This document shows positions 20,579 to 34,394 of a stretch of DNA of 64,000 bases, piece after piece. Both the position numbers and the translations under genes were made by a program. This DNA is from Escherichia sp. MOD1-EC7003. GTDB lineage: Bacteria; Pseudomonadota; Gammaproteobacteria; Enterobacterales; Enterobacteriaceae. Below the pieces are notes generated by a model. That model was not told the origin of the DNA. It searched no databases and saw nothing but the letters and a program-made list of their open reading frames with translations. Each line of letters begins with the position of its first letter. Position 1 is the first letter of the stretch. The stretch lies in assembly GCF_002965065.1 (NCBI RefSeq), contig NZ_PTRE01000069.1:1-64000 (forward strand), read 5' to 3'.

Positions 20579-21688
20579 ATGAAATCGGGCCGCTTTATTG
20601 GCGTTATGTCAGGCACCAGCCTTGATGGTGTTGATGTTGTGTTGGCAACAATTGATGAGCACCGGGTCGCGCAGCTGGCAAGTTTGAGCTGGCCGATCCC
20701 GGTGTCACTAAAACAGGCTGTACTGGATATTTGCCAGGGCCAGCAGCTAACACTTTCGCAGTTTGGACAGCTTGATACTCAACTCGGGCGACTTTTTGCT
20801 GATGCGGTCAATGCCTTGCTTGAGGAACAAAACCTACAGGCAAGAGATATTGTTGCTATTGGTTGTCATGGTCAAACTGTCTGGCATGAACCGACGGGCG
20901 TGGCGCCGCACACTTTACAGATAGGCGATAACAATCAGATTGTAGCGCGCACCGGAATTACAGTTGTTGGAGATTTTCGCCGTCGCGATATTGCCTTAGG
21001 AGGACAAGGCGCACCGCTGGTACCTGCGTTCCATCATGCGCTGCTGGCTCACCCAACCGAGCGCCGAATGGTGCTCAATATTGGTGGCATCGCCAATTTG
21101 TCACTGCTCATTCCTGGGCAGCCGGTAGGGGGCTACGATACCGGTCCGGGTAACATGCTGATGGATGCCTGGATCTGGCGTCAGGCCGGTAAACCTTACG
21201 ATAAAGATGCTGAGTGGGCACGGGCGGGTAAAGTTATTCTTCCACTGCTGCAAAATATGCTCAGCGACCCGTATTTCTCGCAATCTGCGCCGAAAAGCAC
21301 CGGACGCGAATACTTTAACTACGGCTGGCTGGAGCGCCATTTGCGCCATTTTCCGGGGGTGGATCCCCGAGATGTGCAGGCCACACTGGCAGAACTCACT
21401 GCCGTGACCATTTCTGAACAAGTTTTGTTAAGTGGTGGCGGCGAACGATTGATGGTATGTGGTGGCGGTAGTCGTAATCCGCTGCTCATGGCGCGTCTGG
21501 CGGCATTACTGCCCGGCACAGAAGTCACCACCACTGATGCCGCTGGCATTAGTGGCGATGACATGGAAGCATTGGCTTTCGCCTGGCTTGCCTGGCGGAC
21601 GCTGGCAGGTTTACCGGGAAATCTACCGTCCGTCACCGGCGCAAGCCAGGAGACGGTGCTGGGAGCTATTTTCCCTGCCAACCGGTGA
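20579..21688 (+). CDS. anmK: 1,6-anhydro-N-acetylmuramic acid kinase
   Basis: AnmK hydrolyses the 1,6-anhydro bond and phosphorylates anhydroMurNAc to MurNAc-6-phosphate during recycling of cell-wall fragments. The 369-residue protein has the ATPase-fold motifs [12 protein letters not shown] at residues 10-21, [31 protein letters not shown] with the catalytic Asp, and a late [12 protein letters not shown]. It starts after AAAGG, clear of slyB by 273 non-coding bases. It is followed by mliC, another peptidoglycan-related gene. Confidence 0.97.
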   Translation: MKSGRFIGVMSGTSLDGVDVVLATIDEHRVAQLASLSWPIPVSLKQAVLDICQGQQLTLSQFGQLDTQLGRLFADAVNALLEEQNLQARDIVAIGCHGQTVWHEPTGVAPHTLQIGDNNQIVARTGITVVGDFRRRDIALGGQGAPLVPAFHHALLAHPTERRMVLNIGGIANLSLLIPGQPVGGYDTGPGNMLMDAWIWRQAGKPYDKDAEWARAGKVILPLLQNMLSDPYFSQSAPKSTGREYFNYGWLERHLRHFPGVDPRDVQATLAELTAVTISEQVLLSGGGERLMVCGGGSRNPLLMARLAALLPGTEVTTTDAAGISGDDMEALAFAWLAWRTLAGLPGNLPSVTGASQETVLGAIFPANR

Positions 21689-21785
21689 TATCAGAGTTAA
21701 CTGAATTTTTCTTACCGCGTCTGCCGTTACACTTGGATCGTTAGGGAGGGCGTATTGCCCTCCAGACCAGGAAAGTCTTCGGGAT

Positions 21786-22115
21786 ATGTCTATGAAAAAA
21801 CTGTTACTGATCTGTTTGCCGGTACTTCTCACTGGCTGTAGCGCGTTTAATCAACTGGTTGAGCGCATGCAAACCGATACGCTGGAATACCAGTGTGATG
21901 AAAAACCGTTGACGGTCAAACTGAATAATCCGCGCCAGGAGGTCAGTTTTGTTTACGATAATCAACTACTGCATCTCAAACAGGGCATTTCAGCGTCTGG
22001 TGCACGTTACACCGACGGAATCTATGTTTTCTGGTCGAAAGGCGAGGAAGCGACTGTCTATAAACGCGACCGCATCGTCTTGAATAACTGTCAGTTACAA
22101 AATCCACAGCGTTGA
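21786..22115 (+). CDS. mliC: Membrane-bound lysozyme inhibitor of c-type lysozyme
   Basis: MliC is an outer-membrane lipoprotein that blocks host c-type lysozyme. The 109-residue precursor has a lipobox LLTGC (Cys18). Its beta-barrel DUF3876/MliC domain carries the inhibitory loop [11 protein letters not shown] and the C-terminal [10 protein letters not shown]. Two cysteines (YQCDEKP and NNCQ) can form a disulfide. An upstream ATG two codons before MKK is in frame; K-12 annotation uses the same longer start. Formerly ydhA. Confidence 0.95.
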   Translation: MSMKKLLLICLPVLLTGCSAFNQLVERMQTDTLEYQCDEKPLTVKLNNPRQEVSFVYDNQLLHLKQGISASGARYTDGIYVFWSKGEEATVYKRDRIVLNNCQLQNPQR

Positions 22116-22173
22116 GATTTTTCCAGGGGCGGCGCACAATAGCGTCACCCACTGACAATCCGTAAAGAAAACC

Positions 22174-22830
22174 ATGTCTGATAATGACGAATTGCAGCAA
22201 ATTGCACATCTGCGCCGTGAATATACCAAAGGTGGATTACGCCGCCGCGATCTTCCCGCCGATCCATTAACACTTTTTGAGCGTTGGCTCTCTCAGACTT
22301 GTGAAGCCAGGCTGGCTGACCCTACCGCGATGGTGGTCGCTACCGTGGATGAACATGGTCAGCCTTATCAGCGCATCGTTTTACTCAAACATTACGACGA
22401 AAAAGGCATGGTGTTTTACACCAACCTCGGTAGCCGTAAAGCACATCAAATCGAAAATAATCCGCGTGTTAGCTTACTATTTCCGTGGCATACCCTTGAG
22501 CGCCAGGTGATGGTGATCGGTAAAGCGGAACGACTTTCGACGCTCGAAGTGATGAAATATTTTCATAGTCGCCCACGCGATAGCCAGATTGGTGCATGGG
22601 TTTCGAAGCAGTCCAGTCGTATTTCTGCCCGTGGTATCCTTGAAAGTAAATTCCTGGAACTGAAACAGAAGTTTCAACAGGGCGAAGTGCCATTGCCGAG
22701 TTTTTGGGGCGGTTTTCGCGTCAGCCTTGAACAGGTTGAGTTCTGGCAGGGCGGTGAGCATCGTTTGCATGACCGCTTTTTGTACCAGCGTGAAAACGAT
22801 GCGTGGAAGATTGAGCGTCTCGCCCCCTGA
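22174..22830 (+). CDS. pdxH: Pyridoxine/pyridoxamine 5'-phosphate oxidase
   Basis: PdxH uses FMN and oxygen to oxidise pyridoxine or pyridoxamine phosphate to the coenzyme pyridoxal phosphate. The 218-residue protein has the split-barrel FMN fold with [24 protein letters not shown], the [10 protein letters not shown] segment, and the C-terminal PdxH motif [13 protein letters not shown], which contains the substrate-binding Arg and His residues. It lies upstream of tyrS on the same strand. In K-12 pdxH and tyrS are co-transcribed. Confidence 0.98.
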   Translation: MSDNDELQQIAHLRREYTKGGLRRRDLPADPLTLFERWLSQTCEARLADPTAMVVATVDEHGQPYQRIVLLKHYDEKGMVFYTNLGSRKAHQIENNPRVSLLFPWHTLERQVMVIGKAERLSTLEVMKYFHSRPRDSQIGAWVSKQSSRISARGILESKFLELKQKFQQGEVPLPSFWGGFRVSLEQVEFWQGGEHRLHDRFLYQRENDAWKIERLAP

Positions 22831-22958
22831 AAAGATGCAAAAATCTTGCTTTAATCGCTGGTACTCCTGATTCCGGCACTTTATTCTATGTCTCTTTCGC
22901 ATCTGGCGAAAAGTCGTGTACCGGCAAAGGTGCAGTCGTTATATACATGGAGATTTTG

Positions 22959-24233
22959 ATGGCAAGCAGTAACTTGATTAAACAATTGCAAGAGCGGGGG
23001 CTGGTAGCCCAGGTGACGGACGAAGAAGCGTTAGCAGAGCGACTGGCGCAAGGCCCGATCGCGCTCTATTGCGGCTTCGATCCTACCGCTGACAGCTTGC
23101 ATTTGGGGCATCTTGTTCCATTGTTATGCCTGAAACGCTTCCAGCAGGCGGGCCACAAGCCGGTTGCGTTGGTAGGCGGCGCGACGGGGCTGATTGGCGA
23201 CCCGAGCTTCAAAGCTGCCGAGCGTAAGCTGAACACCGAAGAAACTGTTCAGGAGTGGGTGGACAAAATCCGCAAGCAGGTTGCCCCGTTCCTCGATTTC
23301 GACTGTGGAGAAAATTCTGCTATCGCGGCGAACAACTATGACTGGTTCGGCAATATGAATGTGCTGACCTTCCTGCGCGATATTGGCAAACACTTCTCCG
23401 TTAACCAGATGATCAACAAAGAGGCGGTTAAGCAGCGTCTCAACCGTGAAGATCAGGGGATTTCGTTCACTGAGTTTTCCTACAACCTGTTGCAGGGTTA
23501 TGACTTCGCCTGTCTGAACAAACAGTACGGTGTGGTGCTGCAAATCGGTGGTTCTGACCAGTGGGGTAACATCACTTCTGGTATCGACCTGACCCGTCGT
23601 CTGCATCAGAATCAGGTGTTTGGCCTGACTGTTCCGCTGATCACCAAAGCAGACGGCACCAAATTTGGTAAAACTGAAGGCGGCGCTGTCTGGTTGGATC
23701 CGAAGAAAACCAGCCCGTACAAATTCTACCAGTTCTGGATCAACACTGCGGATGCCGACGTTTACCGCTTCCTGAAGTTCTTTACCTTTATGAGTATTGA
23801 AGAGATCAATGCTCTGGAAGAAGAAGATAAAAACAGCGGTAAAGCACCGCGCGCCCAGTATGTGCTGGCAGAACAGGTGACACGTCTGGTGCATGGTGAG
23901 GAAGGTTTGCTGGCGGCAAAACGTATTACCGAATGCCTGTTCAGTGGTTCCTTGAGTGCGCTGAGTGAAGCGGACTTCGAACAGCTGGCGCAGGACGGCG
24001 TACCGATGGTTGAGATGGAAAAGGGCGCTGACCTGATGCAGGCGCTGGTTGATTCTGAACTGCAACCTTCCCGTGGCCAGGCGCGTAAAACTATCGCCTC
24101 CAATGCCATCACCATTAACGGTGAAAAACAGTCCGATCCTGAATACTTCTTTAAAGAAGAAGATCGTCTGTTTGGTCGTTTTACCTTACTGCGTCGCGGC
24201 AAAAAGAATTACTGTCTGATTTGCTGGAAATAA
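22959..24233 (+). CDS. tyrS: Tyrosyl-tRNA synthetase
   Basis: This class I aminoacyl-tRNA synthetase charges tRNA-Tyr. The 424-residue protein contains the ATP-binding HIGH variant HLGHLV near residue 48, the KMSKS variant KFGKT near residue 235, the tyrosine-specific GGSDQWGNI, and a C-terminal S4 RNA-binding domain ([18 protein letters not shown]). The start at 22959 gives [10 protein letters not shown] after GGAGATTTTG; four extra codons upstream are not needed. A strong terminator follows. Confidence 0.98.
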   Translation: MASSNLIKQLQERGLVAQVTDEEALAERLAQGPIALYCGFDPTADSLHLGHLVPLLCLKRFQQAGHKPVALVGGATGLIGDPSFKAAERKLNTEETVQEWVDKIRKQVAPFLDFDCGENSAIAANNYDWFGNMNVLTFLRDIGKHFSVNQMINKEAVKQRLNREDQGISFTEFSYNLLQGYDFACLNKQYGVVLQIGGSDQWGNITSGIDLTRRLHQNQVFGLTVPLITKADGTKFGKTEGGAVWLDPKKTSPYKFYQFWINTADADVYRFLKFFTFMSIEEINALEEEDKNSGKAPRAQYVLAEQVTRLVHGEEGLLAAKRITECLFSGSLSALSEADFEQLAQDGVPMVEMEKGADLMQALVDSELQPSRGQARKTIASNAITINGEKQSDPEYFFKEEDRLFGRFTLLRRGKKNYCLICWK

Positions 24234-24248
24234 TGCATTAAGTGCAAA

Positions 24249-24272
24249 GGGGGAGTGAGAAATCACTCCCCC
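24249..24272 (+). terminator. Rho-independent terminator after tyrS
   Basis: GGGGGAGTGA and TCACTCCCCC form a perfect ten-base stem with a GAAA loop, followed by TGGTTTTT. It separates tyrS from pdxY, and read-through may feed pdxY. Confidence 0.9.
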
Positions 24273-24291
24273 TGGTTTTTATACAGGGAAC

Positions 24292-25155
24292 ATGATGAAA
24301 AATATTCTCGCTATCCAGTCTCACGTTGTTTATGGTCATGCGGGTAACAGTGCGGCAGAGTTTCCGATGCGTCGCCTGGGCGCGAATGTCTGGCCGCTGA
24401 ACACCGTTCAATTTTCTAATCACACCCAGTACGGCAAATGGACTGGCTGCGTAATGCCGCCCAGCCATTTAACCGAAATTGTGCAAGGCATTGCCGCCAT
24501 TGATAAATTACACACCTGTGATGCCGTATTAAGTGGCTATCTGGGATCGGCAGAGCAGGGTGAACATATTCTCGGTATTGTCCGGCAGGTGAAAGCAGCG
24601 AATCCGCAGGCGAAATATTTTTGCGATCCGGTAATGGGACACCCGGAAAAAGGCTGTATCGTTGCACCGGGTGTTGCAGAGTTTCATGTGCGTCACGGTT
24701 TGCCTGCCAGCGATATCATTGCGCCAAATCTGGTTGAGCTGGAAATACTCTGTGAGCATCCGGTAAATAACGTCGAAGAAGCGGTTCTGGCAGCGCGCGA
24801 ACTCATTGCGCAAGGACCACAAATTGTGTTGGTTAAACACCTGGCGCGAGCTGGCTACAGCCGTGAACGTTTTGAAATGCTGCTGGTCACCGCCGATGAA
24901 GCCTGGCATATCAGTCGTCCGCTGGTGGATTTTGGTATGCGCCAGCCGGTAGGTGTTGGTGATGTGACGAGCGGTTTACTGCTGGTGAAACTACTTCAGG
25001 GGGCAACGCTGCAGGAGGCGCTGGAACATGTGACCGCTGCGGTATACGAAATCATGGTAACCACCAGGGCAATGCAGGAATATGAACTGCAAGTGGTTGC
25101 TGCTCAGGATCGTATTGCCAAACCTGAACATTACTTCAGCGCAACGGAGCTCTGA
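24292..25155 (+). CDS. pdxY: Pyridoxal kinase 2
   Basis: PdxY phosphorylates pyridoxal in the vitamin B6 salvage pathway. The 287-residue ribokinase-fold protein starts [20 protein letters not shown]. It has the anion-hole motif [11 protein letters not shown] near residue 219, with the catalytic Asp, and the [10 protein letters not shown] loop. It lies just beyond the tyrS terminator, so the pdxH-tyrS-pdxY order keeps two B6 genes around tyrS, as in K-12. It converges on gstA. Confidence 0.97.
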   Translation: MMKNILAIQSHVVYGHAGNSAAEFPMRRLGANVWPLNTVQFSNHTQYGKWTGCVMPPSHLTEIVQGIAAIDKLHTCDAVLSGYLGSAEQGEHILGIVRQVKAANPQAKYFCDPVMGHPEKGCIVAPGVAEFHVRHGLPASDIIAPNLVELEILCEHPVNNVEEAVLAARELIAQGPQIVLVKHLARAGYSRERFEMLLVTADEAWHISRPLVDFGMRQPVGVGDVTSGLLLVKLLQGATLQEALEHVTAAVYEIMVTTRAMQEYELQVVAAQDRIAKPEHYFSATEL

Positions 25156-25167
25156 AATATCTCATTT

Positions 25168-25191
25168 CGGCCCACAGTGACCTGTGGGCCG
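25168..25191. terminator. Bidirectional terminator pdxY/gstA
   Basis: CGGCCCACAG and CTGTGGGCCG form a perfect ten-base stem around TGAC, placed between the convergent stops of pdxY and gstA. Confidence 0.85.
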
Positions 25192-25198
25192 ATGGCTA

Positions 25199-25804
25199 TT
25201 ACTTTAAGCCTTCTGCCGACAGCGCGTCTTGTACTTCCGGACGTTCAGTCATACGTTGCATAAATGCCGCAATGTGCTCTAACCCTTCCAGATTCAGTTT
25301 CACCGCGTATGCCCAGCGCAGAACCGTAAACAGATAGGCATCAGCAATCGTAAATCGTTGCCCGCAGATCCAGTGCTCATCCTTCAGTGCATCGTTCACA
25401 TATTGCAGCTTCTTCTCCAGTTGTGCGCGAGTTGTTGGTTTGTACTCTTCCGGTGTATCAGGGCGAAACAGCGGAGTAAAGCCTTTATGCAGCTCGGTGG
25501 CGATGTAATTCAGCCATTCGATGGTTTTATAGCGGGAAATACTGTTTACTGGTGCCAGCAACTGGCGGTCGGGTACGTTGTCGGCAAGATACTGCATAAT
25601 CGCTACGCCTTCCGTCAGTAAAGTACCATCGTCCAGCAGTAATGCAGGCACCTGTCCCTTAGGATTAACGGCAAAGTAATCGTCACCGTTTTCGAGGCGT
25701 TTTTTCATTAAATCCACACTGATGAGCGTAAAGTCCTTTCCGCTCTCACGCAGGATGATATGGGAAGCGAGAGAACAGGCGCCCGGTTTGTAGAACAGTT
25801 TCAT
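25199..25804 (-). CDS. gstA: Glutathione S-transferase (beta class)
   Basis: GstA conjugates glutathione to electrophiles and has peroxidase activity. The 201-residue protein starts [20 protein letters not shown] with the beta-class Cys10 that forms a mixed disulfide with glutathione. It has the thioredoxin-like domain with [17 protein letters not shown], then an all-helical domain with the N-capping IADAYLF. It is a monocistronic gene, divergent in position from the downstream end of dtpA by a hairpin. Confidence 0.97.
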   Translation of the reverse strand: MKLFYKPGACSLASHIILRESGKDFTLISVDLMKKRLENGDDYFAVNPKGQVPALLLDDGTLLTEGVAIMQYLADNVPDRQLLAPVNSISRYKTIEWLNYIATELHKGFTPLFRPDTPEEYKPTTRAQLEKKLQYVNDALKDEHWICGQRFTIADAYLFTVLRWAYAVKLNLEGLEHIAAFMQRMTERPEVQDALSAEGLK

Positions 25805-25862
25805 CGGTAACTCCTTTTGTCTGTGGTTTAAAGTAGGGTAGTGCGTTGCTGAACAAAAAAAA

Positions 25863-25887
25863 AGCCGCTAACGAAAAGTTAACGGCT
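25863..25887 (-). terminator. Terminator after dtpA
   Basis: Read on the minus strand, AGCCGTTAAC and GTTAGCGGCT form a ten-base stem with one mismatch, followed by a run of nine T. It lies between the dtpA stop and the start of gstA. Confidence 0.9.
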
Positions 25888-25909
25888 TGTAAAAGAGTTT
25901 CCCTGAAAT

Positions 25910-27412
25910 TTACGCTACAGCATCTTTCGCCGCTTTGTCTGCAGCATCATCCTGCGTCATGCGATTCAGTTTCGGTGCGGTCAGCAGCATCAGCACTGCG
26001 ATAACGGCAGTGGCGATACCAATCTGCAAGAAGACACGGCCATAGACTTCAAGCGACATCAGCGGATCGGTCACGTTATCCGGAACCGCCATCATACCCG
26101 CAACATAACCACCAATCAGGTTTGCGCCAGCAGTGGTCAGGAACCAGCTACCCATAATGAAGCCCATCAGACGCTGCGGAACGAGTTGTGCAACCATCGC
26201 CAGACCCAGACCGGAAATCATCAGTTCACCGATACTCTGCAGGCCATAGCTTACTACCAGCCAGCTTACAGAAACGATACCAGCGTCAGACGCGAATTTC
26301 GCACCCAGCGGCAGAATCAGGAACGCGCCAGAACACATCACCATACCGATTGCGAATTTAGTCGGCATCGGCAGGGTATCGCCCATCTTGTTATAGATAG
26401 CGGCCAGAATCGGGCTACCAATAATGATCCAGAACGGGTTGAGTGCCTGATACTGTTCAGGTTCTACTGCCATACCCAGAATAGTATGTTCAACGTTACG
26501 AATCGCAAAGAAGTTCAGTGACGTTGGCATCTGGCTGTACAGCACGAAGAAGATGATTGCTTCAAGCATCAGGATGAAGGCAACGATCATTTTGCGACGC
26601 GCAGCACTTTTCATCGAGAAGGCTTCTTTACCGAAGATAACCACGATACCGAAGGCAACAACGCCCAGCGCCATACGCGCAACTTCCTGATTGTGCAGCA
26701 GCCAGGTGGCAACAGTGATCAGTACTACAACACCAATAATGGTCAGCAGCAGGTTACGGTAGTTGATAGGCTCGAAGTCAGGTTTTGAACCGTACTGCTT
26801 AACCCAGCGTTGGCAGAAGGCAAAGTTAACGATAGTGATCAGCAGACCCACAACGCTTAGCGCAAATGCAACGCTCCAGCCGTATTTCGCGGCCAGCCAC
26901 GGCGTAGCAATCATAGAGAAGAAAGAGCCGATGTTGACGGACATGTAGTACATGGTGAATGCACCGTCCAGACGCGGGTCGTTTTTCTCATAGCAAGTAG
27001 AAAGCAGTGAAGACGGGTTGGCTTTAAACAGGCCGTTACCGACCGCAATCGCCGCCATACCCATATAAACGATACCGGCATCGTGACCAGACCAGGCAAC
27101 CAGAGCATAACCAATCGCCAGCACAATAGCGCCGAGCATAATTACGCGTTTAGTACCCAGTACCTTGTCACCTAACCAGCCGCCGATAGCGACCAGACCA
27201 TAAACCAGGGCACTAAAGGAGGAGAAAAGGGTGATTGAATCCGCTTCAGACATACCCAGTTGTTTAACCAGGTAAACAGCCATAATTCCTTGTAGGCCGT
27301 AATAACCAAAACGTTCCCATAACTCAATCGAGAAGATGAGATAGAACGACTTCGGTTGTTTGAAAGCGTTCAAACTGACGCTTTCAGTTGGTTTTTGGTT
27401 TGCAGTGGACAC
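25910..27412 (-). CDS. dtpA: Di/tripeptide:proton symporter DtpA (TppB)
   Basis: This 500-residue proton-dependent oligopeptide transporter has fourteen membrane helices. It carries the POT signature [14 protein letters not shown] (ExxERFxYY) in helix 1, and KANPSSLL with later [12 protein letters not shown], the PTR2 signature. It imports di- and tripeptides with protons. K-12 tppB is activated by OmpR and anaerobiosis. A 610-base region upstream lacks genes and must hold the promoter. Confidence 0.97.
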   Translation of the reverse strand: MSTANQKPTESVSLNAFKQPKSFYLIFSIELWERFGYYGLQGIMAVYLVKQLGMSEADSITLFSSFSALVYGLVAIGGWLGDKVLGTKRVIMLGAIVLAIGYALVAWSGHDAGIVYMGMAAIAVGNGLFKANPSSLLSTCYEKNDPRLDGAFTMYYMSVNIGSFFSMIATPWLAAKYGWSVAFALSVVGLLITIVNFAFCQRWVKQYGSKPDFEPINYRNLLLTIIGVVVLITVATWLLHNQEVARMALGVVAFGIVVIFGKEAFSMKSAARRKMIVAFILMLEAIIFFVLYSQMPTSLNFFAIRNVEHTILGMAVEPEQYQALNPFWIIIGSPILAAIYNKMGDTLPMPTKFAIGMVMCSGAFLILPLGAKFASDAGIVSVSWLVVSYGLQSIGELMISGLGLAMVAQLVPQRLMGFIMGSWFLTTAGANLIGGYVAGMMAVPDNVTDPLMSLEVYGRVFLQIGIATAVIAVLMLLTAPKLNRMTQDDAADKAAKDAVA

Positions 27413-28022
27413 TTTTACCTCTTTTTTTACAACCCATATTAACGGGGGGGCTTTCTCGCGTTATGCCTAAAAAACATACGCGCAATTGTTATAGTGGGAG
27501 GGGAAACGGCAGGTAATGTTCACTATCTTGCACTTTCAGACAAGTCCTTTGTAATAATCTGTTACATATAACTGAAGTGGGGAATTCAACCATTCCGGGA
27601 AATGTTATCCAGCGTTAAATTTTTCAAAAAACGTAACGGCAGATTTTTTCACTACATTGAGAGGGGGATGATGGTCTAATGGAGATATGTTCTGCTATTT
27701 GCTGTCTTTTCTGGTGAGATAGTCCAGATTTAGAAAAATAGGTAGTGTAATGTTTTGTAGGTCAATGTTTGTTGCGTGTGTAAATTTAAATGATTTTAAC
27801 CTTGTTCTTGCAATGTTTTTACATTGCCACAGCATCGTGATTTTGATCACGAATGAATAGAAAATTTCGCTATTAAAAAAACAATTAACCTGCATTTTTG
27901 GTTATCTGCAAACGGATTACCTGATGATAACGCGACATAGCGGCATCATTGACGTTAAAAAGATGTTTTACAAGAGGATAAAGAAAGGTTATGGATGGGG
28001 TAATCGGTGTTACCCCGTTTCT
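27413..28022. other. Long AT-rich intergenic region dtpA-nth
   Basis: Six hundred and ten bases without a supported gene. The part next to dtpA holds its promoter and leader. TTTTGATCACGAAT near 27839-27852 resembles half of a CRP or FNR site but is not a full match. Near the nth stop, GGGGTAA and TTACCCC (27998-28016) form a short hairpin that may end the rsx-nth transcript. Two short ORFs in the middle are AT-driven and look non-coding. Confidence 0.5.
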
Positions 28023-28658
28023 TCAGATATCAACTTTCTCTTTGTATTCACAAAGATCTTCAATAATGCAGGAGCCACAGCGGGGCTTGCGGGCAATGCA
28101 GGTATAACGCCCGTGAAGGATCAACCAATGGTGGCAATCGACTTTAAACTCTGCCGGAACCACTTTCAGTAGCTTTTCCTCTACCTGTTCGACGTTTTTC
28201 CCCGGCGCAAACTGAGTACGATTACAAACGCGGAAGATGTGCGTATCGACAGCAATAGTCGGCCAGCCGAATGCAGTGTTTAATACGACGTTGGCTGTTT
28301 TACGACCTACGCCGGGCAGGGCTTCAAGTGCAGCACGATCTTCCGGAACCTCGCCATTATGCTGTTCCAGTAAGATACGGCAGGTTTTGATGATATTTTC
28401 TGCTTTGCTGTTATAAAGCCCAATAGTTTTGATATAGGTTTTCACTCCTTCGACGCCCAGTTCAAGCATCGCTGAAGGCGTATTAGCCACCGGGTAGAGT
28501 TTCGCCGTCGCCTTATTAACGCTGACATCGGTGGCCTGAGCGGAAAGCAGTACGGCAATCAGCAATTCAAAAGGCGAACTGAAATTAAGCTCGGTTGTGG
28601 GATGAGGATTGTTCTCTCGCAGGCGAGAGAGGATCTCCAGGCGTTTTGCTTTGTTCAT
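28023..28658 (-). CDS. nth: Endonuclease III
   Basis: Nth is a bifunctional DNA glycosylase and AP lyase that removes oxidised pyrimidines in base-excision repair. The 211-residue protein has the helix-hairpin-helix LEALPGVGRKTANVVL with catalytic Lys120, Asp138 in AVDTHIFRV, and a C-terminal [4Fe-4S] cluster site C-X6-C-X2-C-X5-C (CIARKPRCGSCIIEDLC). It is the last gene of the rsx operon: its ATG overlaps the rsxE stop by one base. Confidence 0.98.
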   Translation of the reverse strand: MNKAKRLEILSRLRENNPHPTTELNFSSPFELLIAVLLSAQATDVSVNKATAKLYPVANTPSAMLELGVEGVKTYIKTIGLYNSKAENIIKTCRILLEQHNGEVPEDRAALEALPGVGRKTANVVLNTAFGWPTIAVDTHIFRVCNRTQFAPGKNVEQVEEKLLKVVPAEFKVDCHHWLILHGRYTCIARKPRCGSCIIEDLCEYKEKVDI

Positions 28659-29353
28659 CAGACATTCCCTGTTTCACCGTTTGGCAATGCACGTTCAGCA
28701 GCAGCTTTAGCACGGCGTTTTTTCATTCTTTCATCAATCAGGTATTTGCCTGCCAGCATCAGTCCCAGGCCAATAAATGCACCTGGTGGCAGCATTGCCA
28801 GCAGGAAAGGGGAGTCGGTATGGAAAATCTCTACGCGTAATACTTTTGCCCAGCTACCTAACAGCGCATCAGCACCATCAAACAATGTGCCATTGCCGAT
28901 AATTTCGCGTAGTGAACCCAGCACGAACATCGCGCAGGTCGCACCCATGCCGATTGAAAAGCCGTCCAGTGCCGAAAGTGCCGGACCTTTTTTGGCAGCG
29001 AAGGCTTCAGCGCGACCCACAACGATACAGTTAGTGACAATCAGCGGAATAAAAATCCCTAACGATTGATACAGGCCAAAGGCGTAGGCGTTGATCAGCA
29101 TTTGTACAGCGCTGACCACCGAGGCGATGATCATCACGTAAATGGGAATGCGGATCTCGGCTGGCGTCCAGTGACGCAGTGTCGAAATGGTCAGGTTGGT
29201 CAGCGTCAGCACCAGCGTTGTCGCAAGTCCTAAACCCAGGGCGTTAGTGGCAGTAGACGTGACTGCCAGTAGCGGACAAAGGCCGAGCAACTGGACCAGC
29301 GCAGAGTTGTTTTTCCATAACCCTTGAACAATAACGTCTTTAATTTCGCTCAC
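28658..29353 (-). CDS. rsxE: SoxR-reducing electron transport complex, subunit RsxE
   Basis: This integral membrane subunit of the Rsx (Rnf-like) complex has 231 residues and six or so helices. It is homologous to RsxA, with the signatures [14 protein letters not shown] and [15 protein letters not shown]. The complex uses NAD(P)H electrons to re-reduce the SoxR iron-sulfur cluster and so switch off the SoxRS response. It lies three bases after rsxG and overlaps nth by one base. Confidence 0.96.
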   Translation of the reverse strand: MSEIKDVIVQGLWKNNSALVQLLGLCPLLAVTSTATNALGLGLATTLVLTLTNLTISTLRHWTPAEIRIPIYVMIIASVVSAVQMLINAYAFGLYQSLGIFIPLIVTNCIVVGRAEAFAAKKGPALSALDGFSIGMGATCAMFVLGSLREIIGNGTLFDGADALLGSWAKVLRVEIFHTDSPFLLAMLPPGAFIGLGLMLAGKYLIDERMKKRRAKAAAERALPNGETGNV

Positions 29354-29356
29354 GGT

Positions 29357-29977
29357 TTATTCTCCACAGGCAGGAAGTTGAGACAGTTGTGCCGGTAACG
29401 TCTGAGCGTACAATCCGGCGCGTTTTACCGCATTAACCACCGCGCGGGGAGTAATCGTCGCGCCGGTGAACTGGTCGAAATCACCACCATCTTTCTTCAC
29501 CGCCCAGTGCGCATCATCCGCACTACTGATTTTTTTACCCGCAAAATGGGTGATCCAGTCAGAAAGGCGCAGTTCAATCTTATCGCCAAGCCCTGGCGTT
29601 TCGTGGTGCTCTGTCACGCGCGTGCCCAGTACCGTGCCGTTAAAATCGGCTCCTACCAGCAGCTGAATCGCGCCGGAATAGCCATCTGGCGCGGTTGCTT
29701 CCAGAACGGCAGCTACCGGTTTGTCATCCTGTTTGGCGATGTAAACCCGATGCTCACCTTTACCTAACTCTGGTGCAGTCACTCGATAGCAATTCTGCGA
29801 CAGCGCATTGTTATAGCGTTCGGTTGGCAGCACCTGATCAAATAACGCTTTTTGTTGCAGACTGGCCTGTTCAGCAATCGTCGTTTTGGTCATCTGGTTG
29901 ATGGCCGCAGTTAACCCTGTTGAACCCGCTGCAAATAGCGCCAACGTAATGCCGTGTTTTTGGATAGTTTTCAGCAT
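29357..29977 (-). CDS. rsxG: SoxR-reducing electron transport complex, subunit RsxG
   Basis: The 206-residue RnfG-like subunit has one N-terminal membrane helix (residues about 9-29) and a periplasmic FMN-binding domain. The motif [18 protein letters not shown] near residue 170 contains the Thr that receives FMN covalently through a phosphoester. [11 protein letters not shown] is the typical upstream motif. Three bases separate it from rsxD and from rsxE, indicating tight operon packing. Confidence 0.96.
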   Translation of the reverse strand: MLKTIQKHGITLALFAAGSTGLTAAINQMTKTTIAEQASLQQKALFDQVLPTERYNNALSQNCYRVTAPELGKGEHRVYIAKQDDKPVAAVLEATAPDGYSGAIQLLVGADFNGTVLGTRVTEHHETPGLGDKIELRLSDWITHFAGKKISSADDAHWAVKKDGGDFDQFTGATITPRAVVNAVKRAGLYAQTLPAQLSQLPACGE

Positions 29978-29980
29978 GGT

Positions 29981-31039
29981 TTACCCTTTGCGATGGCCGT
30001 AGACGCGAGGACGCGTGTAGTAATCGATCAGAGGAACCGTAATGTTCGCCAGCAGGACGGCAAAAGCCACGCCGTCAGGATAGCCGCCGAAACTGCGGAT
30101 CAACCAGACTAATAAGCCCGCCAGCGCGCCGAAAATCAGCCGACCACGATTGGTCGTAGAAGCGGTAACCGGGTCAGTCAAAATAAAGAATGCGCCGAGC
30201 ATGGTCGCACCAGACAGCAGATGAATTTGCGGTGATGCCAGTGTTTCTGGTGAGAACAACCAGCCCAACGTTGCGCATAACGCCAGCGTTACTAAGAAGC
30301 TGAGGGGAATATGCCAGCGAATCGCTTTCTGCCATAGCAACCATACGCCGCCAGCCAGCCAGGCGAGATTTACCCATTGCCAGCCTGCACCCGCGAAAAT
30401 ACCGCTGTAGATCGGATATTGCATAATCTGTTCAACCGAATGGCCGGCGCGGACAGAGGTTTTGAATGTATCCAGCGGTGTCGCCTGACTAATGCCATCA
30501 ATACCTAAGCGTAGCGTGTTCATATCAGCGCCACTGGCGGTATGACCGCTGAAAATAACCTGTACGGCGTCGATAAAACCAGGGATGTTGACCGCAATTT
30601 CATGCGGCGGTAACCAGCTGGTCATCTGCACCGGGAAGGAGATCAGTAAGACCACATAACCAATCATTGCCGGATTAAATGGGTTTTGCCCCAGGCCGCC
30701 ATACAACTGTTTAGCGATGATCACCGCAAAAACCGTAGCCAGCACGACCATCCACCACGGCGTGAGGGGAGGAATACTTACCGCCAGCAATAAACCTGTC
30801 AGCAATGCTGAGTTATCTTTCAACGTTGCGGCTACCGACTGCTTGCGTAGTTTGAGTACGAGAGTTTCGGCTAACAGAGCACTGACCGACGCCAACAGGA
30901 TCTGCACGAGAGTGCCCCAGCCAAAAAACCACAGTTGCGCTGCGATTCCTGGTACGGCTGCGAGCAACACCAACAGCATAATGCGCGATGTCTGGCGTTG
31001 GTTATGGGTATAAGGGGAACTAGCTATTCTGAATACCAT
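29981..31039 (-). CDS. rsxD: SoxR-reducing electron transport complex, subunit RsxD
   Basis: The 352-residue RnfD/NqrB-like membrane protein has about nine to ten helices. A periplasmic flavinylation motif, [19 protein letters not shown], lies near residue 250, and the FMN-accepting Thr in [13 protein letters not shown] (about residue 187) is also present. It carries electrons within the complex across the membrane. The start codon directly follows the rsxC stop. Confidence 0.96.
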   Translation of the reverse strand: MVFRIASSPYTHNQRQTSRIMLLVLLAAVPGIAAQLWFFGWGTLVQILLASVSALLAETLVLKLRKQSVAATLKDNSALLTGLLLAVSIPPLTPWWMVVLATVFAVIIAKQLYGGLGQNPFNPAMIGYVVLLISFPVQMTSWLPPHEIAVNIPGFIDAVQVIFSGHTASGADMNTLRLGIDGISQATPLDTFKTSVRAGHSVEQIMQYPIYSGIFAGAGWQWVNLAWLAGGVWLLWQKAIRWHIPLSFLVTLALCATLGWLFSPETLASPQIHLLSGATMLGAFFILTDPVTASTTNRGRLIFGALAGLLVWLIRSFGGYPDGVAFAVLLANITVPLIDYYTRPRVYGHRKG

Positions 31040-33736
<2,697 letters not shown>

Positions 33737-33737
<1 letters not shown>

Positions 33738-34318
33738 TACAACTTCACCAAACCACTAAAGCCCATAAAGGCCAGAGACATAAGACCTGCGGTAATTAAC
33801 GCAATGGCATTACCGCGAAAAGGTGCCGGGACATCAGCCACAGCAAGGCGTTCGCGGATGGCGGCGAAGAGAACCATCACCAGCGAGAAACCGACAGCGG
33901 CAGAAAAACCGTACAGTGCCGACTGCAAGAAATTGTGGCCGAGATTGATATTCAGCAACGCCACGCCGAGCACTGCACAGTTGGTGGTGATAAGCGGCAA
34001 AAAAATCCCCAGCAGACGGTAAAGCACCGGGCTGGTTTTGCGCACCACCATCTCGGTGAACTGCACAACCACAGCAATCACCAGAATAAACGCCAGGGTG
34101 CGCAGGTAAATCAGATTAAGCGGGATCAAAATCCACGTGTCGATAAGCCAGGCGCAAATAGACGCCAGCGTCATCACAAACGTTGTTGCCAGCCCCATGC
34201 CCATCGCGGTTTCCAGCTTTTTGGAAACCCCCATAAACGGACAGAGACCGAGAAACTTGACCAGTACAAAGTTATTGACCAGTACAGTTCCGACAAACAG
34301 TAACAGGTAGTCAGTCAT
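33737..34318 (-). CDS. rsxA: SoxR-reducing electron transport complex, subunit RsxA
   Basis: This 193-residue six-helix membrane subunit is homologous to RsxE and NqrE. It has [15 protein letters not shown] and [16 protein letters not shown], whose paired cysteines bind a [2Fe-2S] cluster within the membrane in related Rnf and Nqr complexes. It is the first of the rsxABCDGE-nth series, 76 bases downstream of ydgK on the same strand. Confidence 0.96.
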
Positions 34319-34394
34319 TTTTTGGCCTGAAATAAAAAAGCCGCCTATTATCCGTTAATCCAGAGCAGGCGACAACAGGTTAACTGTAAGGTTA

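Noticed and set aside
23124-24065. A 313-codon ORF antisense to tyrS
   Set aside because: Highly expressed genes with biased codons often lack antisense stops. The sequence shows no recognisable domain and tyrS is intact on the other strand.
27695-28172. Short ORFs in the dtpA-nth gap
   Set aside because: The composition is driven by AT-rich DNA, one overlaps nth, and no ribosome-binding sites are visible.
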